Of a stretch of DNA of 64,000 bases, positions 28,138 to 36,697 are shown piece after piece (within the stretch, counting starts at the first letter, position 1; each line of letters opens with the position of its first letter). Below the pieces are notes generated by a model. It did not search any database. It worked only from the letters and a program-made list of their open reading frames with translations, and was not told the DNA's origin. The stretch spans positions 26,182 to 90,181 of the forward strand of contig JAJQAM010000046.1 in assembly GCA_021203805.1 (NCBI GenBank), read 5' to 3'. A program made the translations under genes and the position numbers. The DNA comes from Coprobacillus sp. Its GTDB lineage: Bacteria > Bacillota_I > Bacilli_A > RFN20 > CAG-826.

Positions 28138-28701
28138 ATGAATCCATGGCATGATGTTAACCCCTCAAGAGTCAGTGAAGATCAGTTTGTGACCTGTATT
28201 GAAATCTCTAAGGGAAGCAAAGCAAAATATGAAGTTGATAAGGAGACAGGTCTACTCGTTCTTGATAGAATTCTCTTTACTTCGTCAATTTACCCTCAAA
28301 ACTATGGCTTTATCCCGCTTTCTTATGGAGAAGACTATGATCCACTTGATGTCCTTCTTCTTTCAAGTGAGCCAATCTTACCCTTATCTTTAGTGGAGTC
28401 TCGTCCTATTGGAGTTCTTAACATGGTGGACCAAGGGCTAAGAGATACGAAGATTATTGCAGTGGCAACCTCTGACCCCTTCTATAACATCTATAACGAT
28501 CTAAGCGAGCTCCCCTCTCACATTATGGATGAGATAAAGCATTTCTTTACCGTCTATAAAGAGCTTGAAGGTAAACCCACTGCTATCGAGCAGTCCTTTG
28601 GAGCGACCGAAGCAAAAAAGATTATAGCGAACGCTTTAAAGAGCTATAAAAAGAATATTCAGCCAGTCATTAAAGCCGAGAGAAAAGCTCGAGGATATTA
28701 A
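28138..28701 (+). CDS. ppa: Inorganic pyrophosphatase, family I
   Basis: A 187-residue soluble pyrophosphatase that splits PPi to two phosphates and pulls biosynthetic reactions forward. The family signatures are present: YPQNYGFIPLSYG (about 52-64), the acidic DYDPLDVLLL (about 66-75) and MVDQGLRDTKIIAV (about 97-110), whose aspartates bind the metals. The AAAAGGAG sequence before the ATG is a good Shine-Dalgarno element. The stop overlaps the trmL start. Confidence 0.95.
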   Translation: MNPWHDVNPSRVSEDQFVTCIEISKGSKAKYEVDKETGLLVLDRILFTSSIYPQNYGFIPLSYGEDYDPLDVLLLSSEPILPLSLVESRPIGVLNMVDQGLRDTKIIAVATSDPFYNIYNDLSELPSHIMDEIKHFFTVYKELEGKPTAIEQSFGATEAKKIIANALKSYKKNIQPVIKAERKARGY

Positions 28702-29225
28702 TGATTCATATCGTCTTATATAGACCTGAGAAGCCCCTTAATACCGGCAATATAATGAGAACTTGTAGTGCCTCAAGTAGTGAGCTTCACATTATTGGTC
28801 CCCTCTCCTTCTCCCTTGATGAGAAGGATATTAAAAGAGCGGGACTCGATTATATAACTAGTCTTAATTATCATTACTATGATAATTATGATGAGTTTAT
28901 TAAAGAAAATCCTAATATAAACCTATACTATGTCACCCGCTACTCAAATAAGGTGTATTCTGAGTTTGACTATTCTAAAAAAGACATTGACTACTGATTT
29001 ATGTTTGGTAGGGAGTCCACCGGAATCCCTCATGATATATTACGAGCGCATAAAGATAGATTAATTCGTATCCCCATGAAGATGGATGCCCGCTCCCTTA
29101 ATCTATCTAACTGTGTCGCTATTGTGCTCTATGAGGCCCTTAGACAGCAAGAATTTAATGATCTATCCACTCATGAAGCCATTAAGGGAGAAGATTTCTT
29201 AGAAAGGGAAAATAGTGAAAAGTAA
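28701..29225 (+). pseudogene. trmL: tRNA (cytidine/uridine-34 2'-O)-methyltransferase TrmL, interrupted by in-frame TGA
   Basis: Two collinear frames in the same phase (28701-28997 and 28998-29225) together make a complete TrmL of about 174 residues, separated by one TGA at 28995-28997. The first half has RPEKPLNTGNIMRTCSAS and KRAGLDY. The second half has the SPOUT-knot motifs MFGRESTGIPH and DARSLNLSNCVAIVLYEALRQQ. The TGA replaces a position that is aromatic in Bacillus TrmL (DYFFVFG), so TGG to TGA is the simplest change. An ATG at 29001 could restart translation but lacks a Shine-Dalgarno sequence. Everything else is intact, so the change is recent, an error, or read through. Confidence 0.85.
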
Positions 29226-29685
29226 AGCGCTTCTATCTAGTTTACTTCTTATTCCATGCCTTTTTTCTTGTGTCGATCCAGATATTAAGGTTCCTTTTCC
29301 CCGTGCCGATGAAGGGCAGCTTATCGAGATTAGCTGCGAAGAGCTTCACACTAAAACCGTTGTTAATTATGAAACTCTTGTTGTTTTAATTGGTAGTAGT
29401 GACTGCGCAGAATGTAATGATGCACACGAAACCGTAGAGGCGTATGCTCAAATTGAGTCCATAATCATCTATTATATCGATATGATAAATGCTACTGAAT
29501 CCGACTGGATTTATCTCGTAAATGCGACTACTCATGATAATGAGGATACCGATTACTACGCTTGGCCTAACTATGGGGAAGAAGCGTATTATCCAACGAT
29601 GTATATCTTTTATACTGGATATGTTATTAACGAGGCTCAAACCGATTTTGTTGATTTTCTCGTTAGGCACCTTGATTTTTATTAA
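29215..29685 (+). CDS. Small thioredoxin-like lipoprotein
   Basis: A 156-residue exported lipoprotein with lipobox LFSC (C19). Residues 54-67 read TLVVLIGSSDCAEC, a beta strand followed by a CxxC redox motif at C64/C67. A PTMYIF segment near residue 125 could be the cis-proline strand. It is the smaller counterpart of the lipoprotein at 27278-28066, and the two flank ppa and trmL. The start is GTG, overlapping the end of trmL. Substrate unknown. Confidence 0.75.
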   Translation: MKSKALLSSLLLIPCLFSCVDPDIKVPFPRADEGQLIEISCEELHTKTVVNYETLVVLIGSSDCAECNDAHETVEAYAQIESIIIYYIDMINATESDWIYLVNATTHDNEDTDYYAWPNYGEEAYYPTMYIFYTGYVINEAQTDFVDFLVRHLDFY

Positions 29686-29694
29686 GTAATTGGC

Positions 29695-31077
29695 CTAACT
29701 TTTTATATAAGGTTTCATATTATTTAGAAGAAGCTTAGTTTCTTCTTTTATTTTATTTACGTGATATTTCTTATAGCTTTTCATTATGACTAAGCCTTCT
29801 CTATCTCCCTTTTTAGTGTCTTTTACTTGGCAGTAGTGGACCGAGCCGCTTTCCTGTCCCGAGAGGACTATTGAGATTGATGCGGCCTCCTTTAATAGAT
29901 CATCATTTAGCTCACTTGAGCACACGATAACATGGCTTCCAGAGTAGCCTGCGATATGGACAAATGTATAATTTTTTTGAGCAAATTTGAAGGTTAAATA
30001 ATTATTTTGGGCGCTATTCTTTCCAAAGGCAATTTTCACTCCATTATATTCGACGTAATAGAATAGCGGCCTTCTCTTTTTAACGTCTTTCCTAACGCCT
30101 TTAATTTGGAAATGGAGCTGACTTGCGATGTCGATATATTCTTCATTAGTGTAGTATGGAAATAGGTTTATTATATTTTGATAACTCTCTAATTCCGCGT
30201 TTAATCTTTCAATTTCCGAGGCAAAAACAAACTGCTCATTTTGAAGTTTATGGTATTTTTTATAGAGCTTATTAGCATTTTCAATTGGGCTAAGAAGACT
30301 ATCATATAGGTCCTTATTCTCCTCTATTATTTTATTTAGCTCTTCGGTTTCGCTCTGGTATGTGAGGATGAGATCCGCTAGGTCTTTATATCTAAGCGAG
30401 CTTTCTTTATCATTAATTCTCTCCTCCATGAGCTTTTTGGTTTTCTCATCTGTTTTAATACGGCTCTTCACATAGTTATATAGCGGAGAGTATATGCTTT
30501 TATGTCTTCTTGATAGAGCGGCGTTATATCTACTTATCCCTTCTTTTAGATACTCCTCTAAGTCATCATCCCTATCTGGCACTACGGAATTTTGTGGGAA
30601 GTCGTATTTCTGATTTACTACGATTGGATGGGAAGTTAATTCATCTCTATAATGGATTGCCTTTATTACCTGGTAGTCTGAATTTACTAAGATGATATTG
30701 CTCTTAAGAGGGATGAGCTCAATTATTAAATGTCTCTCTTCTTTATTAAAGAGATCGTCGACATGCACTAAATCTATTTCAAGGATTCGATCGTTTTTAA
30801 TAGAGTGAATATCGCTGACGTAAGAGTCTCTCACCTCTTTTCTTAGCCATTCATTATCCTTATTTTCAATTGTAGGGACGGAAGCGGTTTCCTCTATAAA
30901 GGATATGGCGGGATCATTATTAAAGAGAGAAACGAAAAGTTTTTCCTTTCTATTTTTTGAGAAAATAAAGAGAAAATCGCATGGAGAAACAAGAGAAATA
31001 TTCTCAATATATGAGTTTTGATAGGAGTTTTGCGCTTCTATTGCAATTTTTTCAATTAAATTTGCACTTATCTTCAT
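29695..31077 (-). CDS. rqcH: RqcH/NFACT-family ribosome quality control protein
   Basis: A 460-residue NEMF/Rqc2 homologue that binds stalled 50S subunits and recruits tRNA-Ala for alanine tailing. The NFACT-N domain carries the conserved D96-R97 pair (NDRILEI), matching D97/R98 of Bacillus RqcH. A coiled-coil middle (about 250-330) precedes the NFACT-R domain (about 345-440, with FGKNSAQNNYLTFK and HIAGYSGSHVIV). At 460 residues it is about 110 shorter than the Bacillus protein, mostly in the linker. The ATG at 31077 is preferred to a TTG six codons upstream. Confidence 0.9.
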   Translation of the reverse strand: MKISANLIEKIAIEAQNSYQNSYIENISLVSPCDFLFIFSKNRKEKLFVSLFNNDPAISFIEETASVPTIENKDNEWLRKEVRDSYVSDIHSIKNDRILEIDLVHVDDLFNKEERHLIIELIPLKSNIILVNSDYQVIKAIHYRDELTSHPIVVNQKYDFPQNSVVPDRDDDLEEYLKEGISRYNAALSRRHKSIYSPLYNYVKSRIKTDEKTKKLMEERINDKESSLRYKDLADLILTYQSETEELNKIIEENKDLYDSLLSPIENANKLYKKYHKLQNEQFVFASEIERLNAELESYQNIINLFPYYTNEEYIDIASQLHFQIKGVRKDVKKRRPLFYYVEYNGVKIAFGKNSAQNNYLTFKFAQKNYTFVHIAGYSGSHVIVCSSELNDDLLKEAASISIVLSGQESGSVHYCQVKDTKKGDREGLVIMKSYKKYHVNKIKEETKLLLNNMKPYIKS

Positions 31078-31083
31078 ATTTTT

Positions 31084-31089
31084 AGTATA
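31084..31089 (-). promoter_or_regulatory. -10 box of rqcH, predicted leaderless
   Basis: Minus-strand TATACT ends seven bases before the ATG at 31077 and no Shine-Dalgarno sequence is present. The -35 region is weak (TTAAAT 17 bases upstream). Confidence 0.4.
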
Positions 31090-31112
31090 TCCCAATCCTT
31101 TTTAATATTTAA

Positions 31113-31142
31113 TTGAAAAGAGCTATCCTACTTCTTTATAAT
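31113..31142 (+). promoter_or_regulatory. Promoter of gmk with near-zero leader
   Basis: TTGAAA (31113-31118), an 18-base spacer and TATAAT (31137-31142) are close to consensus. The expected start near 31149 leaves about three bases before the ATG at 31152, with no Shine-Dalgarno sequence. Confidence 0.6.
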
Positions 31143-31151
31143 ATACATTAC

Positions 31152-31760
31152 ATGGAGAATAAAGGTTTACTAATAATTCTAAGTGGTCCTTCGGGAGTGG
31201 GGAAAGGGACAGTCCGTAAACACATCATGGCTGACCGCTCTCTCAACCTCAAATATTCTATCTCGATGACCACCCGTGAGCCTCGTCCTAAAGAGAAGGA
31301 TGGAAGAGATTACTTTTTCGTGACCGATGAGGTCTTCGAACAAAATATCAAAGATGGAAATTTTCTCGAATGGGCCGAATTTGTTGGCCATAAATATGGC
31401 ACTCCAAGAGACAAGGTTGAAGAGCTAAGAAATAGCGGCTATAACGTTTTCCTTGAGATTGAAACAAGCGGCGCCGCTCAGGTCATTAAGGCCGTTGGAG
31501 ATGATCCTGGATTAGTAACTATCTTCCTCATGCCTCCATCTATTGAAGCCCTTGAAGCGAGAATTCGAAATAGGAAGTGGGAAAAAGAGGAAGTCATCCA
31601 ATCCCGACTCGCTAAAGGAAGAGTGGAAATTGAAAGTGCTGATCTCTATCAATATACAGTTCTAAACGATTATGTTCAGCGAAGCGCTTGGGAAATAAGA
31701 CATATCATTAGAACCCGAATGGCTGAATTAAATGGAGATGAAAAACCTATAGTTGAATAA
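31152..31760 (+). CDS. gmk: Guanylate kinase
   Basis: A 202-residue kinase that converts GMP to GDP. The P-loop LSGPSGVGKGTV lies at about residues 9-20, with the GMP-binding YSISMTTREPRPKEKDGRDYFFV segment and the LEIETSGAAQVIK block after it. An upstream in-frame TTG would add 13 residues, but the ATG at 31152 fits the promoter and the family start. A terminator follows. Confidence 0.96.
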   Translation: MENKGLLIILSGPSGVGKGTVRKHIMADRSLNLKYSISMTTREPRPKEKDGRDYFFVTDEVFEQNIKDGNFLEWAEFVGHKYGTPRDKVEELRNSGYNVFLEIETSGAAQVIKAVGDDPGLVTIFLMPPSIEALEARIRNRKWEKEEVIQSRLAKGRVEIESADLYQYTVLNDYVQRSAWEIRHIIRTRMAELNGDEKPIVE

Positions 31761-31762
31761 AT

Positions 31763-31793
31763 AAAAAACCTGCTTACGGCAGGTATTTTTTTT
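31763..31793 (+). terminator. Intrinsic terminator after gmk
   Basis: ACCTGC/GCAGGT stem (31768-31773 with 31779-31784) with a 5-base loop and a nine-T run. Confidence 0.8.
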
Positions 31794-31799
31794 TATTTT

Positions 31800-32120
31800 T
31801 TATGCTGCATTGGAAACGTACCAAAGGATAAGTATGACCCACAGGATGGCCCCTATTATTCCAAGCCATAATCCCGCTCTAGCTAGATTTTTACTCTTCG
31901 GATATTCTTCCTTCTTGCCTAGGCCAATCGCGCTAAAGGTTACTCCGACTAGATTAAAGAAGACAAGCCCAAAGAAAAGACAGCTTATAAGGGAGACGAC
32001 AAAACCAGCAATGGCGAATCCGTTATGCCCCACCTGCATATTTGCTTCTATTTCATAGGAGCAGTGAGGACACACCACTGTGTCTTTTTCAATTTTTTCG
32101 TGACAATTTGGACATTTCAT
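31800..32120 (-). CDS. Zinc-ribbon DUF4190-like small membrane protein
   Basis: A 106-residue protein with an N-terminal zinc ribbon (CPNC and CPHC) and two hydrophobic segments (about 33-58 and 80-104) separated by the short SAIGLGKKEEYPKSKNLARAG loop, a layout typical of DUF4190 proteins. Function unknown. It is a paralogue of the next gene (32131) and lies ten bases downstream of it, so the pair is probably an operon from a local duplication. Confidence 0.7.
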   Translation of the reverse strand: MKCPNCHEKIEKDTVVCPHCSYEIEANMQVGHNGFAIAGFVVSLISCLFFGLVFFNLVGVTFSAIGLGKKEEYPKSKNLARAGLWLGIIGAILWVILILWYVSNAA

Positions 32121-32130
32121 ACTTAATTAC

Positions 32131-32511
32131 TCATGCGGCAACAATTAATGCTAGTGCGACTATAAAGACTATAAGCCAAATAGCGAGAGCGACGATTCCG
32201 ATGATTACCCCCGCTTTAGCAAGAGTATTGTAATCGCTATATTGATTTCTTCTTCGATAGGCCACTAGGCTAAGGACAAGTCCCACAATTGCGACCACTA
32301 AACCCATAAAGACAATAGCGACTAAAGAAACAATAAAACCCGCTAAACCTAAATAATTTTTAGAACTTTGGCCGTATTTTTTTCTTTCTTCAGGAGTGGT
32401 TTCCCGATAAGTATTTCCCGTTTGACTATCCCTATTAAACTGGGGCTCTCCGCAATAGGGACAAAACTGAGCATCCTCGCTTATCTGTCCGCCGCATTTC
32501 TTACAGTACAT
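32131..32511 (-). CDS. Zinc-ribbon DUF4190-like small membrane protein, paralogue
   Basis: A 126-residue protein with a zinc ribbon (CKKC, CPYC) and two or three hydrophobic segments (about 54-82 and 98-125) around a basic YRRRNQYSDYNTLAKAGVIIG loop. The loop matches the LARAG loop of the downstream neighbour, which supports duplication. A clear AAGGAG Shine-Dalgarno sequence precedes the ATG on the minus strand. Function unknown. Confidence 0.7.
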   Translation of the reverse strand: MYCKKCGGQISEDAQFCPYCGEPQFNRDSQTGNTYRETTPEERKKYGQSSKNYLGLAGFIVSLVAIVFMGLVVAIVGLVLSLVAYRRRNQYSDYNTLAKAGVIIGIVALAIWLIVFIVALALIVAA

Positions 32512-32603
32512 TCTTTTTGCTCCTTTATACCCTAGGTATAAGCATATTATAAACTATGAACAAATAAGTCGTGAAATAAATTAAATAAATTAGTGAAATA
32601 ATT

Positions 32604-32609
32604 TATAAT
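32604..32609 (+). promoter_or_regulatory. -10 box of priA, predicted leaderless
   Basis: TATAAT ends seven bases before the GTG at 32616 and TTAAAT lies 17 bases upstream (32581-32586). No Shine-Dalgarno sequence precedes the gene, so a leaderless GUG start is predicted. Confidence 0.45.
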
Positions 32610-32615
32610 TATTTT

Positions 32616-34811
32616 GTGATTATATTAGAAGTTTTGCCTCAGTATACCATAACAGTCTTAGACCGCTCTTTTACCTATGTCTATAGCGGCGATAAAAAGG
32701 TTGATAGCGGCTACCGTGTTCTCATCAAATTTAATAACAAGCAGATTGCTGGCTATGTCGTAAGCGCTGAGAAAAGCGATTTAACTAGGGAAGAGTTAAT
32801 CAAAAAATCAGGATATGATATTGAAGAGATTATCGATGTCATAGACACTGAGCCAATTCTAAATCAGGATCTTTTAGCGCTTGTGGATGAGATGACGGAT
32901 TACTATTTATGCGGAAAGATGGCTATCCTTCAATGCATGCTCCCTCCGTCCCTAAATATTAGAAAATCCACGTTAAAAGCCCCTAAAATTGCTTATGAAT
33001 CGCTTCTTGAGATAAACGGAGAGTTTAATACCGAAGGTCTAACCGCAGCCCAAAAAGAGATCTATGTTTATATAAATGACCACGCTCCAGTGATCAAAAG
33101 AGAAATCCATTCTCAGTCTATTATTTCTAAGCTTCTCGCCTCGGGTAAAATTAAAGAGGTAAAAGTTGAAAAAAGAAGGTTAAATGTAGAACCTGAGGAA
33201 AAAGAGAAAATTGACCACTTAACTCCTGATCAAGAAAGGGTTATAAACGAGTTTAATTCGTCTAGTGATTCCGTCTTTTTACTTGAAGGGGTGACCGGCT
33301 CAGGGAAGACTGAAGTCTACTTAACAATCTGCGAGCAGTATCTCAAAATGGGCAAATCCATTCTCATGCTTGTGCCGGAGATTGCTCTTACTAAAGCCAT
33401 GAGCGATTACTTCATTTCGAGGTTCCACTCTGACGTTGCTATCCTTCACTCTAACCTCACTCCAGCGGAGCGATACGATGAGTACCGCCGCATTCAAAGA
33501 GGAGAAGCTAAAATTGTCGTAGGAGCGAGAAGCGCTATTTTTGCCCCTCTCTCTAATATTGGTCTCATTATTCTTGATGAAGAGCATACCGAAAGCTATA
33601 AGCAGGATGTCTATCCCTTTTATCACGCAAGAGATATTGCCCTAATGAGAGCGAAAATGCATGGCGCTAAAGTTATCCTTGGAAGCGCCACCCCATCCCT
33701 AGAGTCTCGCTCAAGAGCGTCAAAAGGTATCTATCATCTTCTCACTCTTGATAAGAGAATAAACGAGATGCCGCTTCCCTCTGTTACGGTAGTGGATATC
33801 TCTAAGAGATATAACATGTCAGATGAGTCCTATTTATTCTCCCGTAGGCTCGTTAGTGAAATGAGAGATAGACTCGCTAAAAAAGAGCAGATAATCCTTC
33901 TTGTTAATAAGAGAGGCTTCTCGACGATGATGTGTAGAGAATGCGGAAAACCTATATTATGTCCAACCTGTAAAGTCCCTCTTGTTTATCATAAAAAAGA
34001 TGACACTTTAAAGTGCCATCACTGCGGTTTTATTGAGGACGCCTGCACCGCATGCCCCCACTGCGGCTCTGATAAGCTGATGAAACTCGGCTACGGAACC
34101 GAGAAAATTGAAGAAGAGATAGGTAAAGTGTTCCCAGAGGCGAAGATTCTTCGCCTAGATAGCGACTCCGCAAAAGGAAGAAGCGCTATTAGAGAGATTA
34201 TAGACGACTTCTCCCACGGGAAAGCGGATATCCTTATCGGAACGCAGATGATTGCTAAAGGCCATGACTTTAAAAATGTTACCCTAGTCGGCGCTCTTAA
34301 CGCTGATATCGGGCTTAATAATCCTTCCTATAAGAGTAGTGAGCGCACCTTCCAGCTTCTCACTCAGGCGATAGGAAGATGCGGAAGAGGGGAGAAAGAA
34401 GGCGAGGCGATTATTCAAACCTATAATCCCTCTCACTATGCAATCACTAACGCCGCGCGTCAGGACTATGAAAATTTCTATAAGATAGAAATGAAAAGTA
34501 GAAAGACCCTTAAAAATCCGCCTTACTACTATCTATGCGCTATTCGTCTTTCCTGTAAAAGCGCTCGGCTAGTGGTTGAGCTCTCTCTTAACGTTAAAGA
34601 CTCTCTTACTAAAATACTTAAAGATGACGCTATAATCTACGGACCAATTACTCCTTATATCTCTTATTCTGACGGGAAATATAATAGAACCATTCTTCTA
34701 AAATACCGAGACGTAGAGAAGATTAAAACCGCTTTAAAAAACATAAAAGATCTTCTCTCTCATCACGGTAGTATTGATATCGGAATGGATTTTGACCCAT
34801 ATGATTTTTAA
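32616..34811 (+). CDS. priA: Primosomal replication restart helicase PriA
   Basis: A 731-residue superfamily 2 helicase that reloads the replisome at stalled forks. In order: the 3'-end-binding N-terminal domain, Walker A GVTGSGKTEVYL (about 226), the DEEH box (ILDEEHTESYKQ, about 321), the zinc region with eight cysteines (CREC, CPTC, CHHC, CPHC, about 445-490) and motif VI QAIGRCGRGEKEG (about 587). Translation from the GTG gives the expected N-terminus. It opens the conserved Bacillota priA-to-rpe cluster. Confidence 0.96.
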   Translation: MIILEVLPQYTITVLDRSFTYVYSGDKKVDSGYRVLIKFNNKQIAGYVVSAEKSDLTREELIKKSGYDIEEIIDVIDTEPILNQDLLALVDEMTDYYLCGKMAILQCMLPPSLNIRKSTLKAPKIAYESLLEINGEFNTEGLTAAQKEIYVYINDHAPVIKREIHSQSIISKLLASGKIKEVKVEKRRLNVEPEEKEKIDHLTPDQERVINEFNSSSDSVFLLEGVTGSGKTEVYLTICEQYLKMGKSILMLVPEIALTKAMSDYFISRFHSDVAILHSNLTPAERYDEYRRIQRGEAKIVVGARSAIFAPLSNIGLIILDEEHTESYKQDVYPFYHARDIALMRAKMHGAKVILGSATPSLESRSRASKGIYHLLTLDKRINEMPLPSVTVVDISKRYNMSDESYLFSRRLVSEMRDRLAKKEQIILLVNKRGFSTMMCRECGKPILCPTCKVPLVYHKKDDTLKCHHCGFIEDACTACPHCGSDKLMKLGYGTEKIEEEIGKVFPEAKILRLDSDSAKGRSAIREIIDDFSHGKADILIGTQMIAKGHDFKNVTLVGALNADIGLNNPSYKSSERTFQLLTQAIGRCGRGEKEGEAIIQTYNPSHYAITNAARQDYENFYKIEMKSRKTLKNPPYYYLCAIRLSCKSARLVVELSLNVKDSLTKILKDDAIIYGPITPYISYSDGKYNRTILLKYRDVEKIKTALKNIKDLLSHHGSIDIGMDFDPYDF

Positions 34812-34857
34812 TGAAATTAAAAAATAAATCGATATAATAACTAGTGAGGAAATAGAC

Positions 34858-35322
34858 ATGATTAATATTTCAATTATTGGACTAGATCAATTCATTGTTG
34901 GGGATATCTCAAAAGAGATTACCCCTAATCTTGCTAAAATCTATGAAACAGATGAAGAAGAGATTAATTTTATTGCCCCAAGTAATATGTATTTTCATAA
35001 AGGCATCGATCAAACTAGCTGGAACACTCTAGTGAGAGTCAGCGCTCCCCATCAATACGATATCATTGAAAAAGAGGTCGCGGAGATTATTGAAAAAGGA
35101 ATCGGTGAGAACGCCATTAACGTCGCCATAGAATTTAACTACTATGAAGAAACTCACCGCTACGAAAGAATAAGTGAGGACTATCCCCGCTACATGACAG
35201 AAGAGAATCTTATTAATATTGAAGCGGATGAAGACGACGAAGATGAAAATGAAGAAGATGACGATCTATCCGATGTTTTTGACGGAGATATCTTCGCTAA
35301 TTTCAATAAAACGCACTCCTGA
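34858..35322 (+). CDS. Acidic-tailed small protein, DUF1904-like
   Basis: A 154-residue soluble protein. The first 115 residues resemble the DUF1904/tautomerase-like alpha/beta layout (beta strand MINISIIGL, helix, VRVSAPHQYDIIEKEVAEII). The tail (about 120-145) is almost entirely aspartate and glutamate. The family call is weak. It occupies the place where def and fmt usually lie between priA and rsmB. TATAAT at 34833-34838 and GAGGA at 34846-34850 give it an ordinary leadered start. It ends with TGA. Confidence 0.6.
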   Translation: MINISIIGLDQFIVGDISKEITPNLAKIYETDEEEINFIAPSNMYFHKGIDQTSWNTLVRVSAPHQYDIIEKEVAEIIEKGIGENAINVAIEFNYYEETHRYERISEDYPRYMTEENLINIEADEDDEDENEEDDDLSDVFDGDIFANFNKTHS

Positions 35323-35383
35323 TTTACCTTAAAAATTTTTATTAATAAATAATTTTTATTATTACTTTACAAATAATGTGTCT

Positions 35384-35389
35384 TATAAT
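35384..35389 (+). promoter_or_regulatory. -10 box of the rsmB-like operon, predicted leaderless
   Basis: TATAAT ends seven bases before the ATG at 35396, so the transcript should start at the AUG. The -35 region (TTACTT at 35362-35367, spacing 16) is weak. There is no Shine-Dalgarno sequence. Confidence 0.45.
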
Positions 35390-35395
35390 TAACCT

Positions 35396-36697
35396 ATGGA
35401 CGGATGTGAAATTTCATATAATGTTTTAACTTCGATTATTTGTGAGGATGTCTCATTTAATGTGGCGATGAAGAGAGCGGTCACTGAATATAAACTCTCA
35501 GGTAAGGATAAAAATGAGGTCTCTATTATCGTTGGATGTAGCCTCCGTCACTATTACATCTTCCATGAACTAGTCTTTCGATATTTTGGAGAAATAAGTG
35601 AGAAGAGCGCTTCTGCTCTCTACATTATGCTTTCTAAGCTTCGCTTCCTCAATAAAGATCTCGATGAGGAAGCACTTTTTAGCTTTGTAAAGCATGTTTT
35701 AGAGGAAAATGACCTCGAATATGAGGCTAAAAACTTTGATGGACTTGTGGACTATGCGAAAAATAGCGAGGTTTTAATCCCCCCAGATATCGAGATAAAC
35801 TCCCCTGAGTATCTCCACTTCCGCTATAACGTTCCAACCCAGCTTGTCAAAATGTGGCAGAAGCATCTCGGTAAAGGCCGCACGCAAAGAGTCCTTAGAG
35901 CCTTTACCCATACCGCCACAAAATACTATAGAGTGAATACCCTTCTTCTCGATATGGATAGATTTGATTCCCTCTATTCATCTATCTTTGATAAAGTGGA
36001 GTCTCATCCCCTTATGGTCACCCCTAAAAAGGATGTGAGCTATCATGAGCTACTTGACAAAGCCCTTGCAAGTAATCATATCTACTCGTTTAATCGTGGC
36101 GTTGACTCTCTATTAAACTCCCTAGATATTCCCGCTTTTAGCCATGTCGCGCTTGAAGCTAACTGCCTTAGCACCTTCCATTTAGCCCTTTCCGCTAAGC
36201 TTAAAGACCAGCAAAATAGCATCGATGTCATTATTGAAAATGGAGCGGACTATTACCGTATCTCTAAGAGCATGAAGAGCAACGGCGTCACTAATATGCG
36301 CTTTTATAACGCCGCTCCAAGTGCTTTTATTACCTGCATTAGTGAGCCAGTGGATTATTTCTTCCTCTGTCCTCATAACTCTAATTTTGAACTTCTCCGT
36401 CTCTCCCCTGACTATGCCTATCACTTTAAGATGACAAGTCTCGACGCTCTTATTGAAGGAGAGCTTACTTCCCTTACGGAAGCGAGTAAACTCCTCGCTA
36501 TAGGCGGAGAGATTATCTATATCGTTCCGACCATATCTAACAAAGAGAGTAAAGGTCTAATTCATCAGTTTGTGTCCACTCATCCTGACTTTGAACTCGT
36601 GGAGGAAAGACAGTTCCTTCCTATCGATGATGACAATTGTACTCTCTACTATGGAATCATTAAAAAGAAAGTAATAGAGAGTAAGAGTGATGATTAA
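35396..36697 (+). CDS. RsmB-like protein lacking catalytic motifs
   Basis: A 433-residue protein in the syntenic position of rsmB (16S rRNA m5C967 methyltransferase) directly before rlmN. The N-terminal 140 residues are NusB-like helices and the rest follows the RsmB fold (YRVNTLLLD at about 178-186). The catalytic parts are lost: the SAM motif ACAAPGGK is replaced by LEANCLSTFH (253-262), the PCSG loop by FLCPHNSN (323-330, cysteine shifted by one), and the STCT loop by IVPTIS (376-381). The frame is open and codon use looks normal, so it is probably a functional non-enzyme rather than a decaying gene. Confidence 0.75.
   Translation: MDGCEISYNVLTSIICEDVSFNVAMKRAVTEYKLSGKDKNEVSIIVGCSLRHYYIFHELVFRYFGEISEKSASALYIMLSKLRFLNKDLDEEALFSFVKHVLEENDLEYEAKNFDGLVDYAKNSEVLIPPDIEINSPEYLHFRYNVPTQLVKMWQKHLGKGRTQRVLRAFTHTATKYYRVNTLLLDMDRFDSLYSSIFDKVESHPLMVTPKKDVSYHELLDKALASNHIYSFNRGVDSLLNSLDIPAFSHVALEANCLSTFHLALSAKLKDQQNSIDVIIENGADYYRISKSMKSNGVTNMRFYNAAPSAFITCISEPVDYFFLCPHNSNFELLRLSPDYAYHFKMTSLDALIEGELTSLTEASKLLAIGGEIIYIVPTISNKESKGLIHQFVSTHPDFELVEERQFLPIDDDNCTLYYGIIKKKVIESKSDD

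Noticed and set aside
28995..28997. UGA reassigned to tryptophan (Mycoplasma-type code)
   Set aside because: TGA ends the genes at 1430, 7154, 17614 and 35322. At the first three it overlaps the next start, and reading on would give unrelated sequence. No other conserved gene in the window contains an in-frame TGA, and TGG is used for tryptophan.
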